Positions 1-5,654 of a DNA stretch of 6,587 bases are shown here, piece after piece. Below the pieces are notes generated by a model. That model had not been told where the DNA came from, did not search any database, and saw only the letters and a list, made by a program, of their open reading frames with translations. Positions within the stretch are counted from its first letter, which is position 1. The number at the start of each line of letters is the position of its first letter. Source of the DNA: Verrucomicrobiota bacterium (lineage in GTDB: Bacteria > Verrucomicrobiota > Verrucomicrobiia > Opitutales > Opitutaceae); contig JAEXPG010000140.1 of assembly GCA_023447015.1 (NCBI GenBank), forward strand, positions 1 through 6,587, read 5' to 3'. The translations under genes and the position numbers were made by a program.

Positions 1-1
1 G

Positions 2-2041
2 CTTCGCGTCGGCCGACTGCACGGCGAGCGCCTGCGCCCAGTAGAGCGCGAGGTAGAAGTGCGAGCCGCGGTTGTCGATCGTGCCGAGTTTGCGGCCCGG
101 CGAGCGGTCGTGCTCGAGGAACTTGCCGTTGGCGACGTCGAGCGTGTCGGCGAGGACCTTGGCGGGCGCGTGCTTGAAAACGATGGCGAGATGCTCGAAC
201 GACGCGGCGAGGGCGAAGAACTCGCCGAGGCTGTCCCAACGCAGGTAGTTCTCCTGCAGGAACTGCTCGACGTGCTTCGGCGCCGAACCGCCGGCGCCGG
301 TCTCGAAGAGGCCGCCGCCGTTCATCAGCGGGACGATCGAGAGCATCTTCGCGCTGGTGCCAACCTCGAGGATCGGGAAGAGGTCGGTAAGGTAGTCGCG
401 CAGGACGTTGCCGGTGACGCTGATGGTATCGAGGCCCTTCACGATGCGCTCGAGGCTGAACGTGCAGGCGGCGGCGGGCGCGAGGATGCGCAGGTCGAGG
501 CCGGCAGTGTCGTGCTGCTTGAGGTAGGTCTGGACCTTCGCGATGAGCTGGGCGTCATGGGCGCGGGCGGCGTCGAGCCAGAACACGGCGGGCGTGTTGG
601 AAAGTCGGGCACGGGTGACCGCGAGCTTCACCCAGTCCTGCACGGCGGCGTCCTTGGTCTGGCAGGCACGCCAGACGTCGCCCTGCTCCACGGCGTGGGA
701 GAGGAGGACGGCGCCCGCGGCATCGACCACGCGGATGGTGCCGGCGGCGGGGGCGACGAAGGTCTTGTTGTGCGAGCCGTATTCCTCGGCGGCCTGCGCC
801 ATGAGACCGACGTTGGGCACGGAGCCCATCGTCTTCGGATCGAGCGCGCCGTTCTTCTTGCAGAACTCGACGGTGGCCGCGTACACGCCGGCGTAGGAGC
901 TGTCGGGGATGACGGCGAGGGTGTCCTGGGTCTTCCCCTTCGCGTCGTACATCTTGCCGCCGGCGCGGATCATCGCGGGCATGGAGGCGTCGACGATGAC
1001 GTCGGAGGGGACGTGGAGATTGGTGATGCCCTGGTCGGAGTTGACCATCGCGACGGCGGGGCCGGCGGCGAGGGCGGCTTGGTAATCGGCCTCGATGGCG
1101 GCGCGCTGGGCGGCGGGGAGCGTGGCGACCTTCGCGAGGAGATCGCCGAGGCCGTTGTTGGGATCGACGCCGAGCTGGGCGAACGTGGCGGCGTGTTTCT
1201 CGAAGAGGCCGGCGAAGAAGACGCGGACGGCGTGGCCGAAGAGAATCGGGTCGGAGACCTTCATCATCGTGGCCTTGAGGTGGAGCGAGAAGAGCACGCC
1301 CTCGGTGCGGGCGCGGGCGACCTGCTGGCCGAGGAACTCGACGAGCGCCCGGCGGCTCATGAACGTGGCGTCGAGGATCTCGCCGGCTTTCAGGGAGAGC
1401 TTGTCCTTGAGCACGGTGACCTTGCCGGCGGCGTCGATATGCTCGATGCGCACGGTCGTGGCGGCGGGTACGCAGACGGACTTCTCGTTGGCGAAGAAGT
1501 CATGGGCGCCCATCGTGGCGACGGAGGTCTTCGAGGCGGAGGACCAGGCGCCCATGGAGTGCGGGTGCGCGCGGGCGTAATCCTTCACGGCCTTGGGGGC
1601 ACGGCGGTCGGAGTTGCCCTCGCGCAGGACGGGGTTCACGGCGGAACCCTTGACCTTGTCGTAGCGGGCCTTGGCGTCCTTCTCGGCGTCGGTCTTCGGC
1701 GCCTCGGGATAATCGGGGAGCGCGTAGCCGCGGGCCTGGAGCTCGGCGATGGCCTCCTTCAGCTGCGGGACGGAGGCGGAGATGTTGGGCAACTTGATGA
1801 TGTTCGCCTCGGGCTTGAGCGTGAGCGCGCCGAGCTCGGCGAGGTGATCGGCCACGCGCTGGGCCGGCGGCAGGAGGTCGGCGAACGCGGCGAGGATGCG
1901 GCCCGCGAGGGAGATGTCGCGCGTGGCGACGTCGATGCCGGCGTGCTTGGTGAACGCCTGGACGATCGGCAGAAGCGAGTAGGTGGCGAGGGCGGGAGCC
2001 TCGTCGGTCTTGGTGTAGATGATGGTAGGTGCCGCGGACAT
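2..2041 (-). CDS. icd: Monomeric NADP-dependent isocitrate dehydrogenase (C-terminus off the left edge)
   Basis: Catalyses oxidative decarboxylation of isocitrate to 2-oxoglutarate with NADP+ in the cytosolic TCA cycle. The 680 visible residues start at ATG (MSAAPTIIYTKTDEAPALAT) and cover most of a family that is usually about 740 residues, so roughly 60 C-terminal residues lie outside. Residues known from the Azotobacter vinelandii monomeric enzyme are all present, shifted by one. Substrate and metal ligands are S133 and N136 (in KGSAVNPVLREGN), K256 (LHLKATMMK), D351 (VIVDASMPA), Y421 (AEEYGSHNK), R548, D549 and D553 (VLRDYLTD). NADP-binding residues are H590, R601 and R650 (SPGRKLG). The fold is unrelated in sequence to the common dimeric Icd. 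No Shine-Dalgarno motif precedes the ATG; a weak promoter match lies 38 bp or more upstream. A very long open frame on the opposite strand is a by-product of GC-rich codon use. Identification is secure; only the end is missing. Confidence 0.97.
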   Translation of the reverse strand, partial: MSAAPTIIYTKTDEAPALATYSLLPIVQAFTKHAGIDVATRDISLAGRILAAFADLLPPAQRVADHLAELGALTLKPEANIIKLPNISASVPQLKEAIAELQARGYALPDYPEAPKTDAEKDAKARYDKVKGSAVNPVLREGNSDRRAPKAVKDYARAHPHSMGAWSSASKTSVATMGAHDFFANEKSVCVPAATTVRIEHIDAAGKVTVLKDKLSLKAGEILDATFMSRRALVEFLGQQVARARTEGVLFSLHLKATMMKVSDPILFGHAVRVFFAGLFEKHAATFAQLGVDPNNGLGDLLAKVATLPAAQRAAIEADYQAALAAGPAVAMVNSDQGITNLHVPSDVIVDASMPAMIRAGGKMYDAKGKTQDTLAVIPDSSYAGVYAATVEFCKKNGALDPKTMGSVPNVGLMAQAAEEYGSHNKTFVAPAAGTIRVVDAAGAVLLSHAVEQGDVWRACQTKDAAVQDWVKLAVTRARLSNTPAVFWLDAARAHDAQLIAKVQTYLKQHDTAGLDLRILAPAAACTFSLERIVKGLDTISVTGNVLRDYLTDLFPILEVGTSAKMLSIVPLMNGGGLFETGAGGSAPKHVEQFLQENYLRWDSLGEFFALAASFEHLAIVFKHAPAKVLADTLDVANGKFLEHDRSPGRKLGTIDNRGSHFYLALYWAQALAVQSADAK

Positions 2042-2078
2042 GGTGACGGAAGAAGTAGCGGGAAAGGACGTTTCCGCG

Positions 2079-2107
2079 AGCAAAGGGATTGGCGGGAGGC
2101 CGGTCAA
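2079..2107 (-). promoter_or_regulatory. Possible sigma-70-type promoter for icd
   Basis: Reading the minus strand, TTGACC (2107-2102, five of six matches to TTGACA) is followed after exactly 17 bp by TTTGCT (2084-2079, only three of six matches to TATAAT). Transcription from it would give a leader of about 30 nt before the icd ATG at 2041. The -10 match is poor, so this is a weak suggestion based on spacing and the -35 box. Confidence 0.25.
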
Positions 2108-2270
2108 AACCAAGGACGGCGCGGGCGGCGGTTAGTAGCCGCGGCGCCTGCGCCGGCGCACAGGATACGGCGGACTGAAGGCGGGGGCTGACGAGGAGAG
2201 ACAAGAGCGCGGAACGCGGATCTGCGACCGTCCACCCCTTGAAGCCGGGCGGAAGAGCGCCGTTCTCGAA

Positions 2271-2284
2271 GGTGCCGGAGCACC
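2271..2284 (+). repeat. Short hairpin with CGGA loop
   Basis: Arms ggtgc and gcacc enclose the loop CGGA. The 5-bp stem is too short to matter alone. It is listed because the other mini-palindromes at 4008-4024, 5351-5367 and 5517-5534 also have GGA in the loop in the same orientation. Confidence 0.35.
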
Positions 2285-2477
2285 GGCCATTTGATGCAGA
2301 CACAGCAGCGCACTCTCCAGACCTTCGGTTGGGCCCTTGTGGGCGAAGCGGCGTAACGACACGCCGGCTCGCCGCTCCCGGTCAGCCTGTCCGGCGTCCG
2401 TCGTCGCCGCGGACCCGTCCCCTCGTTCCGCTCCCGCACGTTCGCGGATCGGCACGCGAGGGTCTTCGCCTGCCTGC

Positions 2478-2493
2478 CGCGCCCGCGGGCGCG
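2478..2493. repeat. 16-bp perfect palindrome upstream of the RNHCP gene
   Basis: The sequence cgcgcccgcgggcgcg equals its own reverse complement. It lies 40 bp before the RNHCP start codon, where an operator could sit, but it is pure G+C in GC-rich DNA and may be chance. Confidence 0.3.
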
Positions 2494-2533
2494 TTCCACC
2501 ACCGGGGAAACCACCTCCGACTGTGTTTTCCCA

Positions 2534-2935
2534 ATGTCGCATCATCCGTTCCGGCCCGACGACGAGCCGCACGACGACCACGCCGGCAACCCTTTCCGAG
2601 AAGCGCGCCGCTCCGCACGCCCCTCCTATCTGAAATGCCGCCACTGCGGCCTCGAGTTCTCGCTCGATGCGCCCGGCACCCGCCACCGCAACCACTGCCC
2701 GCACTGCCTCTGGAGCGTACACCTCGACAACACGCCCGGCGACCGCGCCTCGCTTTGCCGCGGTGGCATGGAGCCGATCGCGGTGTCGGTCGATCCGCGC
2801 GGCGAATGGCATGTCCTCCATCGCTGCGGGACCTGCCACACGATCCACCTCAACCGCGTGGCCGGCGACGACGACGAGCGCACGTTGCTCGCCCTGGCGG
2901 TGCGCCCGCTCACCCGCGTGCCGTTTCCGTTATGA
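2534..2935 (+). CDS. RNHCP domain protein (zinc-ribbon-like, function unknown)
   Basis: A 133-residue protein of the RNHCP family, named after its invariant motif, seen here at residues 52-56 (R-N-H-C-P). The order of conserved elements fits the family: CRHCG (C35, C38), then GTRHRNHCPHCLWSVHLD (C55, C58), then PGDRASLCRG (C75), MEPI, GEWHVLHRCGTC (C98, C101), and NRVAGDD near the end. Three CxxC pairs plus C75 suggest zinc binding, an inference from the motif since no biochemical role is established for the family. The first 30 residues are His/Asp/Arg-rich and look disordered. The ATG is preceded by G-poor sequence (gtgttttccca) with no Shine-Dalgarno motif. It converges on the HAD gene with 30 bp between stops and no visible terminator, so the transcripts may overlap. 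Confidence 0.93.
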   Translation: MSHHPFRPDDEPHDDHAGNPFREARRSARPSYLKCRHCGLEFSLDAPGTRHRNHCPHCLWSVHLDNTPGDRASLCRGGMEPIAVSVDPRGEWHVLHRCGTCHTIHLNRVAGDDDERTLLALAVRPLTRVPFPL

Positions 2936-2965
2936 AACGTGCCCGGCCGGAACGCCCGTGGCGGA

Positions 2966-3808
2966 TCAGCCCCGCCGCGGATTCTCGTGGAAGCGTGCCA
3001 GCGCCACCTCAACGCCGCGCGCGAAGGCCGACTCGGCCTCGCCCGCGGGCGCCACCACGGTCGCACGGCGCTGCACCTCGGGGCGGGAGTGCGGCATCGC
3101 GACGGAGAAACCGGCCCAATCGAAAAGCGGCACGTCGTTGTCGGCATCGCCGAAGGCGATCACCTGCGCAGCGGAGAGACCGAACTCGCGGGCGAGCAAG
3201 GCGGTGCCGGTGGCCTTGCTGATGCCGCGCGGCACAAACTCGAACACCTCCCGATGGGAGCGCACGGTCTCGGCGGCGGCAGGGCGGCAGGTCGCGGCGC
3301 CACCGCGGCCCAGGAAGTCGTCCAGCACGGATTCCTTCGTGATCCACATGACCTTGAAGACGTGCTCCCGCACAAGCTCCGCCACCGGCACCACCTCGAT
3401 CTCTGTGTTGGTGATCCGGCGATAGCGGTCGATATCGGGACCGTCGAGCGGCGTGCGCTCGCCACGATCGGTGTAAGCGATCACGCCGAAGCCGGCGCGT
3501 AAACCGACCTCGGCCACCAGTGCGACATCCTCGGCGGGCAGGAAATGCTGCACGAGGATCCGGCTCCGCGCGGGATCGCTCACTTCGCAGCCCTGGCAGG
3601 AAACCAGGCCGCACACGCCCGGGAGCGTGCGGGCGATGTCGGCCATGTTCGGGCCGTGACGGCCGGAGGCCAACACGATGCCGAAGCCGCGCGCGATGAG
3701 CTGGCCGAGCGCACGCTCGTTCTCCGGGCCGACGATGCCGTCGTGGCCGAAGAGCGTGCCGTCGAGATCGATCGCGGCGAGAAGGCTGGGCGTGGATTGA
3801 GAGCTCAA
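2966..3808 (-). CDS. HAD-IIB family (Cof-type) phosphatase, TTG start
   Basis: A 280-residue cytosolic Mg2+-dependent phosphohydrolase; Cof-type enzymes dephosphorylate small metabolites such as sugar phosphates and cofactor intermediates, and the substrate here cannot be told. All four HAD motifs are visible: motif I AIDLDGTLF with nucleophile D14 and acid/base D16; motif II LASGRH with S48; motif III ISKATGTALL with K198; motif IV FGDADNDVPLF with D221, N224 and D225. The C2B-type cap lies between motifs II and III, roughly residues 85-190. Length is typical of the family. The frame has no ATG or GTG between the upstream in-frame stop (about 3872-3874) and motif I. TTG at 3808 places motif I at the expected distance, so it is the best start. 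No Shine-Dalgarno sequence is evident. It is followed after 30 bp by the convergent RNHCP gene. Confidence 0.93.
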   Translation of the reverse strand: MSSQSTPSLLAAIDLDGTLFGHDGIVGPENERALGQLIARGFGIVLASGRHGPNMADIARTLPGVCGLVSCQGCEVSDPARSRILVQHFLPAEDVALVAEVGLRAGFGVIAYTDRGERTPLDGPDIDRYRRITNTEIEVVPVAELVREHVFKVMWITKESVLDDFLGRGGAATCRPAAAETVRSHREVFEFVPRGISKATGTALLAREFGLSAAQVIAFGDADNDVPLFDWAGFSVAMPHSRPEVQRRATVVAPAGEAESAFARGVEVALARFHENPRRG

Positions 3809-3875
3809 GAGGGCCCAGCGGACCAGTGGCGTGCCGTTGGCCCAAGAAGAAAACGGCGACGGTGCGGAGGCTCAT

Positions 3876-3928
3876 GCTGCGCGAGCAGCGGAGTCGTTTC
3901 GGCTCCGGACGGCGCGAAAGCCGCGCCG
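3876..3928. repeat. Three tandem hairpins upstream of the HAD gene
   Basis: Three stem-loops follow each other almost without spacing. 3876-3889: arms gctgc/gcagc with loop gcga. 3890-3906: ggagtcg/cggctcc with loop ttt and one G-T pair. 3910-3928: cggcgcg/cgcgccg with a 5-nt loop. They begin 67 bp upstream of the HAD start, so they could lie in a leader on the minus strand. None is followed by a T-run, so they are not intrinsic terminators. Confidence 0.4.
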
Positions 3929-4007
3929 CCACGCGCCCAGCGGTCGCACCCGACGGCAGGAATAACAAGGCCACGCTGCACGACTGGCAGCGCGGCCCCG
4001 GGGCGGC

Positions 4008-4024
4008 GAACGCCGGAGGCGTTC
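4008..4024 (+). repeat. Mini-palindrome with GGA loop
   Basis: Perfect 7-bp arms gaacgcc and ggcgttc enclose the 3-nt loop GGA. There is no T-run on either side. The same loop and orientation occur in hairpins at 5351-5367 and 5517-5534. Confidence 0.45.
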
Positions 4025-4078
4025 ACCTGCCGCACGACGGGATCAAGGAATCACCGTGCGGCTCAAGTTGCCCGCTGC

Positions 4079-4246
4079 TCATGCGGGCGGAGCGTCGCTG
4101 GGGTGGTCGACCAGCGCAGCGGCGCTCCCCCACGGCGCTCGCGAGACCGGGCGCGGGAGTGTGGCGCCGTTGAGGCGCAGTCGGGAGGTGGCGGAGACGG
4201 GTGAGGCGGAAACGGCACGCGGATACAGGATGATGGTAGTGTTCAT
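4079..4246 (-). CDS. Possible small ORF downstream of the sigma gene (55 aa)
   Basis: ATG at 4246 opens a 55-residue frame, MNTTIILYPRAVSASPVSAT at its N-terminus, proline/alanine-rich and without a recognisable domain, signal peptide or membrane segment. It lies 87 bp downstream of the sigma stop on the same strand. Its start is preceded by an A/C-rich G-poor leader (ccggaaaacaacc), like other starts here. Third codon positions are GC-rich, but so is the whole region, so this is weak support. A 23-codon ORF beginning at 4314 ends in an ATGA overlap with this start. Function unknown; it may be chance. Confidence 0.25.
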   Translation of the reverse strand: MNTTIILYPRAVSASPVSATSRLRLNGATLPRPVSRAPWGSAAALVDHPSDAPPA

Positions 4247-4289
4247 GGTTGTTTTCCGGTTGGTGGTGGCACGGGGGGTGGCGCTCTGC

Positions 4290-4302
4290 CGGAGCGGCTC
4301 CG
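4290..4302. repeat. Short GC hairpin after the sigma gene
   Basis: Arms cggag and ctccg with loop cgg, 32 bp beyond the sigma stop. There is no T-run, so it does not look like an intrinsic terminator, although it is the only hairpin found directly after the gene. Confidence 0.25.
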
Positions 4303-4333
4303 CCCGCGTTTCATGGCTTTCTTTTCCCCTGTC

Positions 4334-5023
4334 TCACGAAGCGAGGACCTCGAGGTCCTCGCGAAGCATCTTCTCGCCCGCAGCACGCAGCTGCCGGACC
4401 CGTTCGATCGAGACGCCCAGTTCGCCGGCGATCTCCTCAAGGGTGGCTTCCTCGAGGTGGTAACGCTGCACGACGAAGGCGTGGCTCTCGGGCAGGCGGC
4501 CGAGGGCCGCCCGCACGTTCTCGATCATGTCCAGCGACTCGGCCAGAGCGGCCGGGGAGACCGCGGCGTGGTCGGCGAGGCCCGCCAAGGCCTCGCTGGC
4601 GGGCTCCGGACTGTCGGCCGCGATCCCGAGGCGCAGCGCTTGGCGCAGGGCATTCGGGGCGAGGCCGGTGAAGGTCGCCAGTTCGTCGTCGTTGGGCGAG
4701 CGGCCGAGCGCCTGTTCCAGCTCGGCGGCCGCGCGGCGGACTTCCGTCACCTTGGCGCGGGTGCGCCGGGAGAGCGGGTCCAGCCGGCGGAGCTCGTCGA
4801 ACATCGCCCCGCGGACGCGGGCGAAGCAGTACGCGCGGACCTCGTGGAGCGGACCGGAGGCCTGGTTGAAGGAAGCAACCAGGGCGGCGCGGCCGGCGGA
4901 GGCGAGATCGTCGCGCGAGACGTGGAGCGGCAGGCGGCGGTCGAGGCCAGCTAACGCGGCATCGACGACGTCGAGAACATCAAGGACGTTGGAAAGAACG
5001 GGAACGGCAGGGGCGGCGTTCAT
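4334..5023 (-). CDS. RNA polymerase sigma factor, FliA/WhiG (sigma-28) type
   Basis: A 229-residue sigma-70 family protein that would direct core RNA polymerase to a special promoter class. Region 2 spans about residues 36-82: RDDLASAGRAALVASF, then YCFARVRGAMFDELRRLDPL, the latter very close to the FliA signature (YASIRIRGAMLDELR in E. coli-type proteins). Region 3 follows at about 92-130 with LEQALGRSPNDDELATFTGL, again FliA/WhiG-like. Region 4 is at about 172-225: LGRLPESHAFVVQRYHLEEATLEEIAGELGVSIERVRQL, a helix-turn-helix that reads the -35 element. Length fits the class (about 230-260). There is no region 1.1 or extracytoplasmic-function layout. No Shine-Dalgarno motif precedes the ATG, which overlaps the stop of a possible 89-aa ORF (ATGA), suggesting translational coupling if that ORF is real. 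No flagellar, chemotaxis or anti-sigma gene is nearby, so its regulon is unknown and no symbol is given. Confidence 0.92.
   Translation of the reverse strand: MNAAPAVPVLSNVLDVLDVVDAALAGLDRRLPLHVSRDDLASAGRAALVASFNQASGPLHEVRAYCFARVRGAMFDELRRLDPLSRRTRAKVTEVRRAAAELEQALGRSPNDDELATFTGLAPNALRQALRLGIAADSPEPASEALAGLADHAAVSPAALAESLDMIENVRAALGRLPESHAFVVQRYHLEEATLEEIAGELGVSIERVRQLRAAGEKMLREDLEVLAS
4341..4362. repeat. 22-bp perfect palindrome in the last codons of the sigma gene
   Basis: The left arm gcgaggacctc is followed immediately by its exact reverse complement, with no loop. It encodes part of the C-terminal tail (REDLEVLA) just before the stop. It has no T-run, so it is not a standard terminator. 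Possibilities are a dyad-symmetric protein-binding site, an mRNA 3'-end stabilising hairpin or chance. Confidence 0.6.
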
Positions 5024-5289
5024 GAGGGCGGTGCGGCGTTCAGCCGCTGTTCACAGCTAAAGGAGGAGGCCCGGTTGGCAGGGCGCGGAAGGTGGACGTA
5101 AAAAGGCAGCTCGGAATTATTGAGCGGACCGAAGGCGTAATTGGGTCGACCCGGCTGAAGGCAGTAGGGCCAGCCGGCGGCGCGGCGCGTAACTCGCTCG
5201 GCAGCGGCAGCAGCAGTGCGAAGGGAAGCTCGGGTGGCAGTGGTCGACTTGTTGGTTTTCATGGCGGAAGAAGCGTGTTTGGCGGACAT
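5020..5289 (-). CDS. Possible small ORF overlapping the sigma start (89 aa)
   Basis: ATG at 5289 (or the internal Met10, MKTNKSTTATRASL) opens an 89-residue frame whose TGA overlaps the sigma ATG as ATGA, the usual arrangement of translationally coupled genes. The N-terminal third is Ala/Thr/Arg-rich and basic; the middle contains GWPYCLQPGRPNYAFGPLNN. No domain, signal peptide or membrane helix is recognised. Against it, third codon positions are only about two-thirds G+C, lower than in the sure genes, and much of the AT-richer stretch (5095-5150) could instead be the sigma promoter. For it are the ATGA overlap and a leader (aacaccaaccac) like other starts here. It could be a leader ORF controlling the sigma factor; function unknown. 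Confidence 0.33.
   Translation of the reverse strand: MSAKHASSAMKTNKSTTATRASLRTAAAAAERVTRRAAGWPYCLQPGRPNYAFGPLNNSELPFYVHLPRPANRASSFSCEQRLNAAPPS
5116..5121 (-). promoter_or_regulatory. AATAAT, possible -10 element before the sigma gene
   Basis: On the minus strand AATAAT matches five of six bases of TATAAT and sits in the most AT-rich stretch near the sigma gene, 93 bp before its ATG. No good -35 hexamer lies 16-18 bp upstream, so the assignment is tentative. If true, the 89-aa ORF would not be translated from this transcript. Confidence 0.2.
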
Positions 5290-5350
5290 GTGGTTGGTGT
5301 TGGAAAAGTGGTGGATGGACGAAAGGGGCGGCGGATGGCCGCAGGGCGGT

Positions 5351-5367
5351 GCGGGGTGGAACCCCGC
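5351..5367 (+). repeat. Mini-palindrome with GGA loop
   Basis: Perfect 7-bp arms gcggggt and accccgc with loop GGA, two bases before the composite hairpin at 5370-5455. Confidence 0.55.
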
Positions 5368-5369
5368 GT

Positions 5370-5455
5370 CCGCCGGGAGCCCGCCGCCGCGCAGTGTTTT
5401 TTGAGCACTGCGTTGGTTTCAGACGGCGGACGGGCTCCGCGGGCGGGTCCGGCGG
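5370..5455. repeat. Composite long hairpin
   Basis: Nested pairings, from outside in: ccgccg (5370-5375) with cggcgg (5450-5455); ggagcccg (5376-5383) with cgggctcc (5431-5438); ccgccg (5384-5389) with cggcgg (5424-5429), leaving one bulged base at 5430; cgcagtg (5390-5396) with cactgcg (5406-5412), closed by a T-rich 9-nt loop. The unpaired bases lie almost entirely on the 3' side. About 27 base pairs form in all, much more than expected of random sequence of this length. Confidence 0.6.
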
Positions 5456-5509
5456 TGCATCCGGGAGGTGTGGCCGGCGCCCCCCGCGTCCCGTCGCAGA
5501 CGACTTGTG

Positions 5510-5542
5510 CGGTGGGGCAGGAGCGGACTCCTGCGCTCACCG
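5510..5542 (+). repeat. Hairpin with CGGA loop and extended stem
   Basis: Core arms gcaggag (5517-5523) and ctcctgc (5528-5534) with loop CGGA. The stem continues through a small internal loop to cggtg (5510-5514) and caccg (5538-5542). Confidence 0.55.
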
Positions 5543-5601
5543 GACAAAGCCGGGAGGGATGGCTGGGGGCAGCCGACGGCCGGATGCGGCCGGAGAGCGG
5601 T

Positions 5602-5647
5602 GCCGAGGCTGTGGGTGCGTCGTCATCCCGACGGCGCGGGCCTCGGC
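5602..5647. repeat. Two-storey hairpin with perfect 8-bp outer stem
   Basis: Outer arms gccgaggc (5602-5609) and gcctcggc (5640-5647) are exact complements. Inside, cgtcg (5618-5622) pairs with cgacg (5629-5633) around a 6-nt loop and can be lengthened through one bulged G at 5634. Confidence 0.55.
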
Positions 5648-5654
5648 GGCCGGT

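Larger units (their letters stand above)
2042..2533. other. Divergent intergenic region between icd and the RNHCP gene
   Basis: This 492-bp gap should hold the promoters of both divergent genes. All reading frames through it give arginine/proline-rich peptides without family character, so I see no gene. It holds a short GGA-loop hairpin (2271-2284), a 16-bp palindrome (2478-2493) and the weak icd promoter match. No tRNA-like or riboswitch-like sequence was found. Confidence 0.6.
3809..4078. other. Gap upstream of the HAD gene, hairpin-rich, no gene seen
   Basis: Frames on both strands give basic or proline-rich peptides with no family resemblance and none has a convincing start. The stretch contains three adjacent hairpins (3876-3928) and a GGA-loop hairpin (4008-4024). 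It should contain the HAD promoter, but no clear -35/-10 pair was found on the minus strand. Confidence 0.5.

Noticed and set aside
59..2191. A 710-codon open frame on the plus strand, opposite icd
   Set aside because: The minus strand encodes a clear monomeric isocitrate dehydrogenase with every catalytic residue. The antisense frame gives a Gly/Glu/Val/Arg-rich low-complexity peptide, as expected opposite a gene with strong GC third-position bias.
1500..2303. A 267-codon minus-strand frame covering the icd start
   Set aside because: It overlaps icd in another frame, is Arg/Pro/His-rich and has no family resemblance.
2239..3222. A 327-codon plus-strand frame across the RNHCP gene
   Set aside because: It overlaps the RNHCP gene in a different frame and runs into the HAD gene; the product is Arg/Pro-rich without domains.
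3009..3974. A 321-codon minus-strand frame over the HAD gene, which would supply an ATG start upstream
   Set aside because: It is out of frame with the HAD motifs, and the HAD frame itself is intact, so there is no need for a frameshift; the peptide is Arg-rich shadow sequence.
3809..4078. A tRNA or other known RNA in the gap
   Set aside because: No T-arm GGTTCGA-like box, acceptor pairing or CCA end was found on either strand.
3826..4173. A 115-codon plus-strand frame in the gap upstream of the HAD gene
   Set aside because: Very basic, Arg-rich product with no motif, no plausible leader, and crossing several hairpins.
5390..5412. Hairpin with T6 read as an intrinsic terminator
   Set aside because: The T-run is in the loop, not after the stem, so it would not terminate transcription in the usual way.
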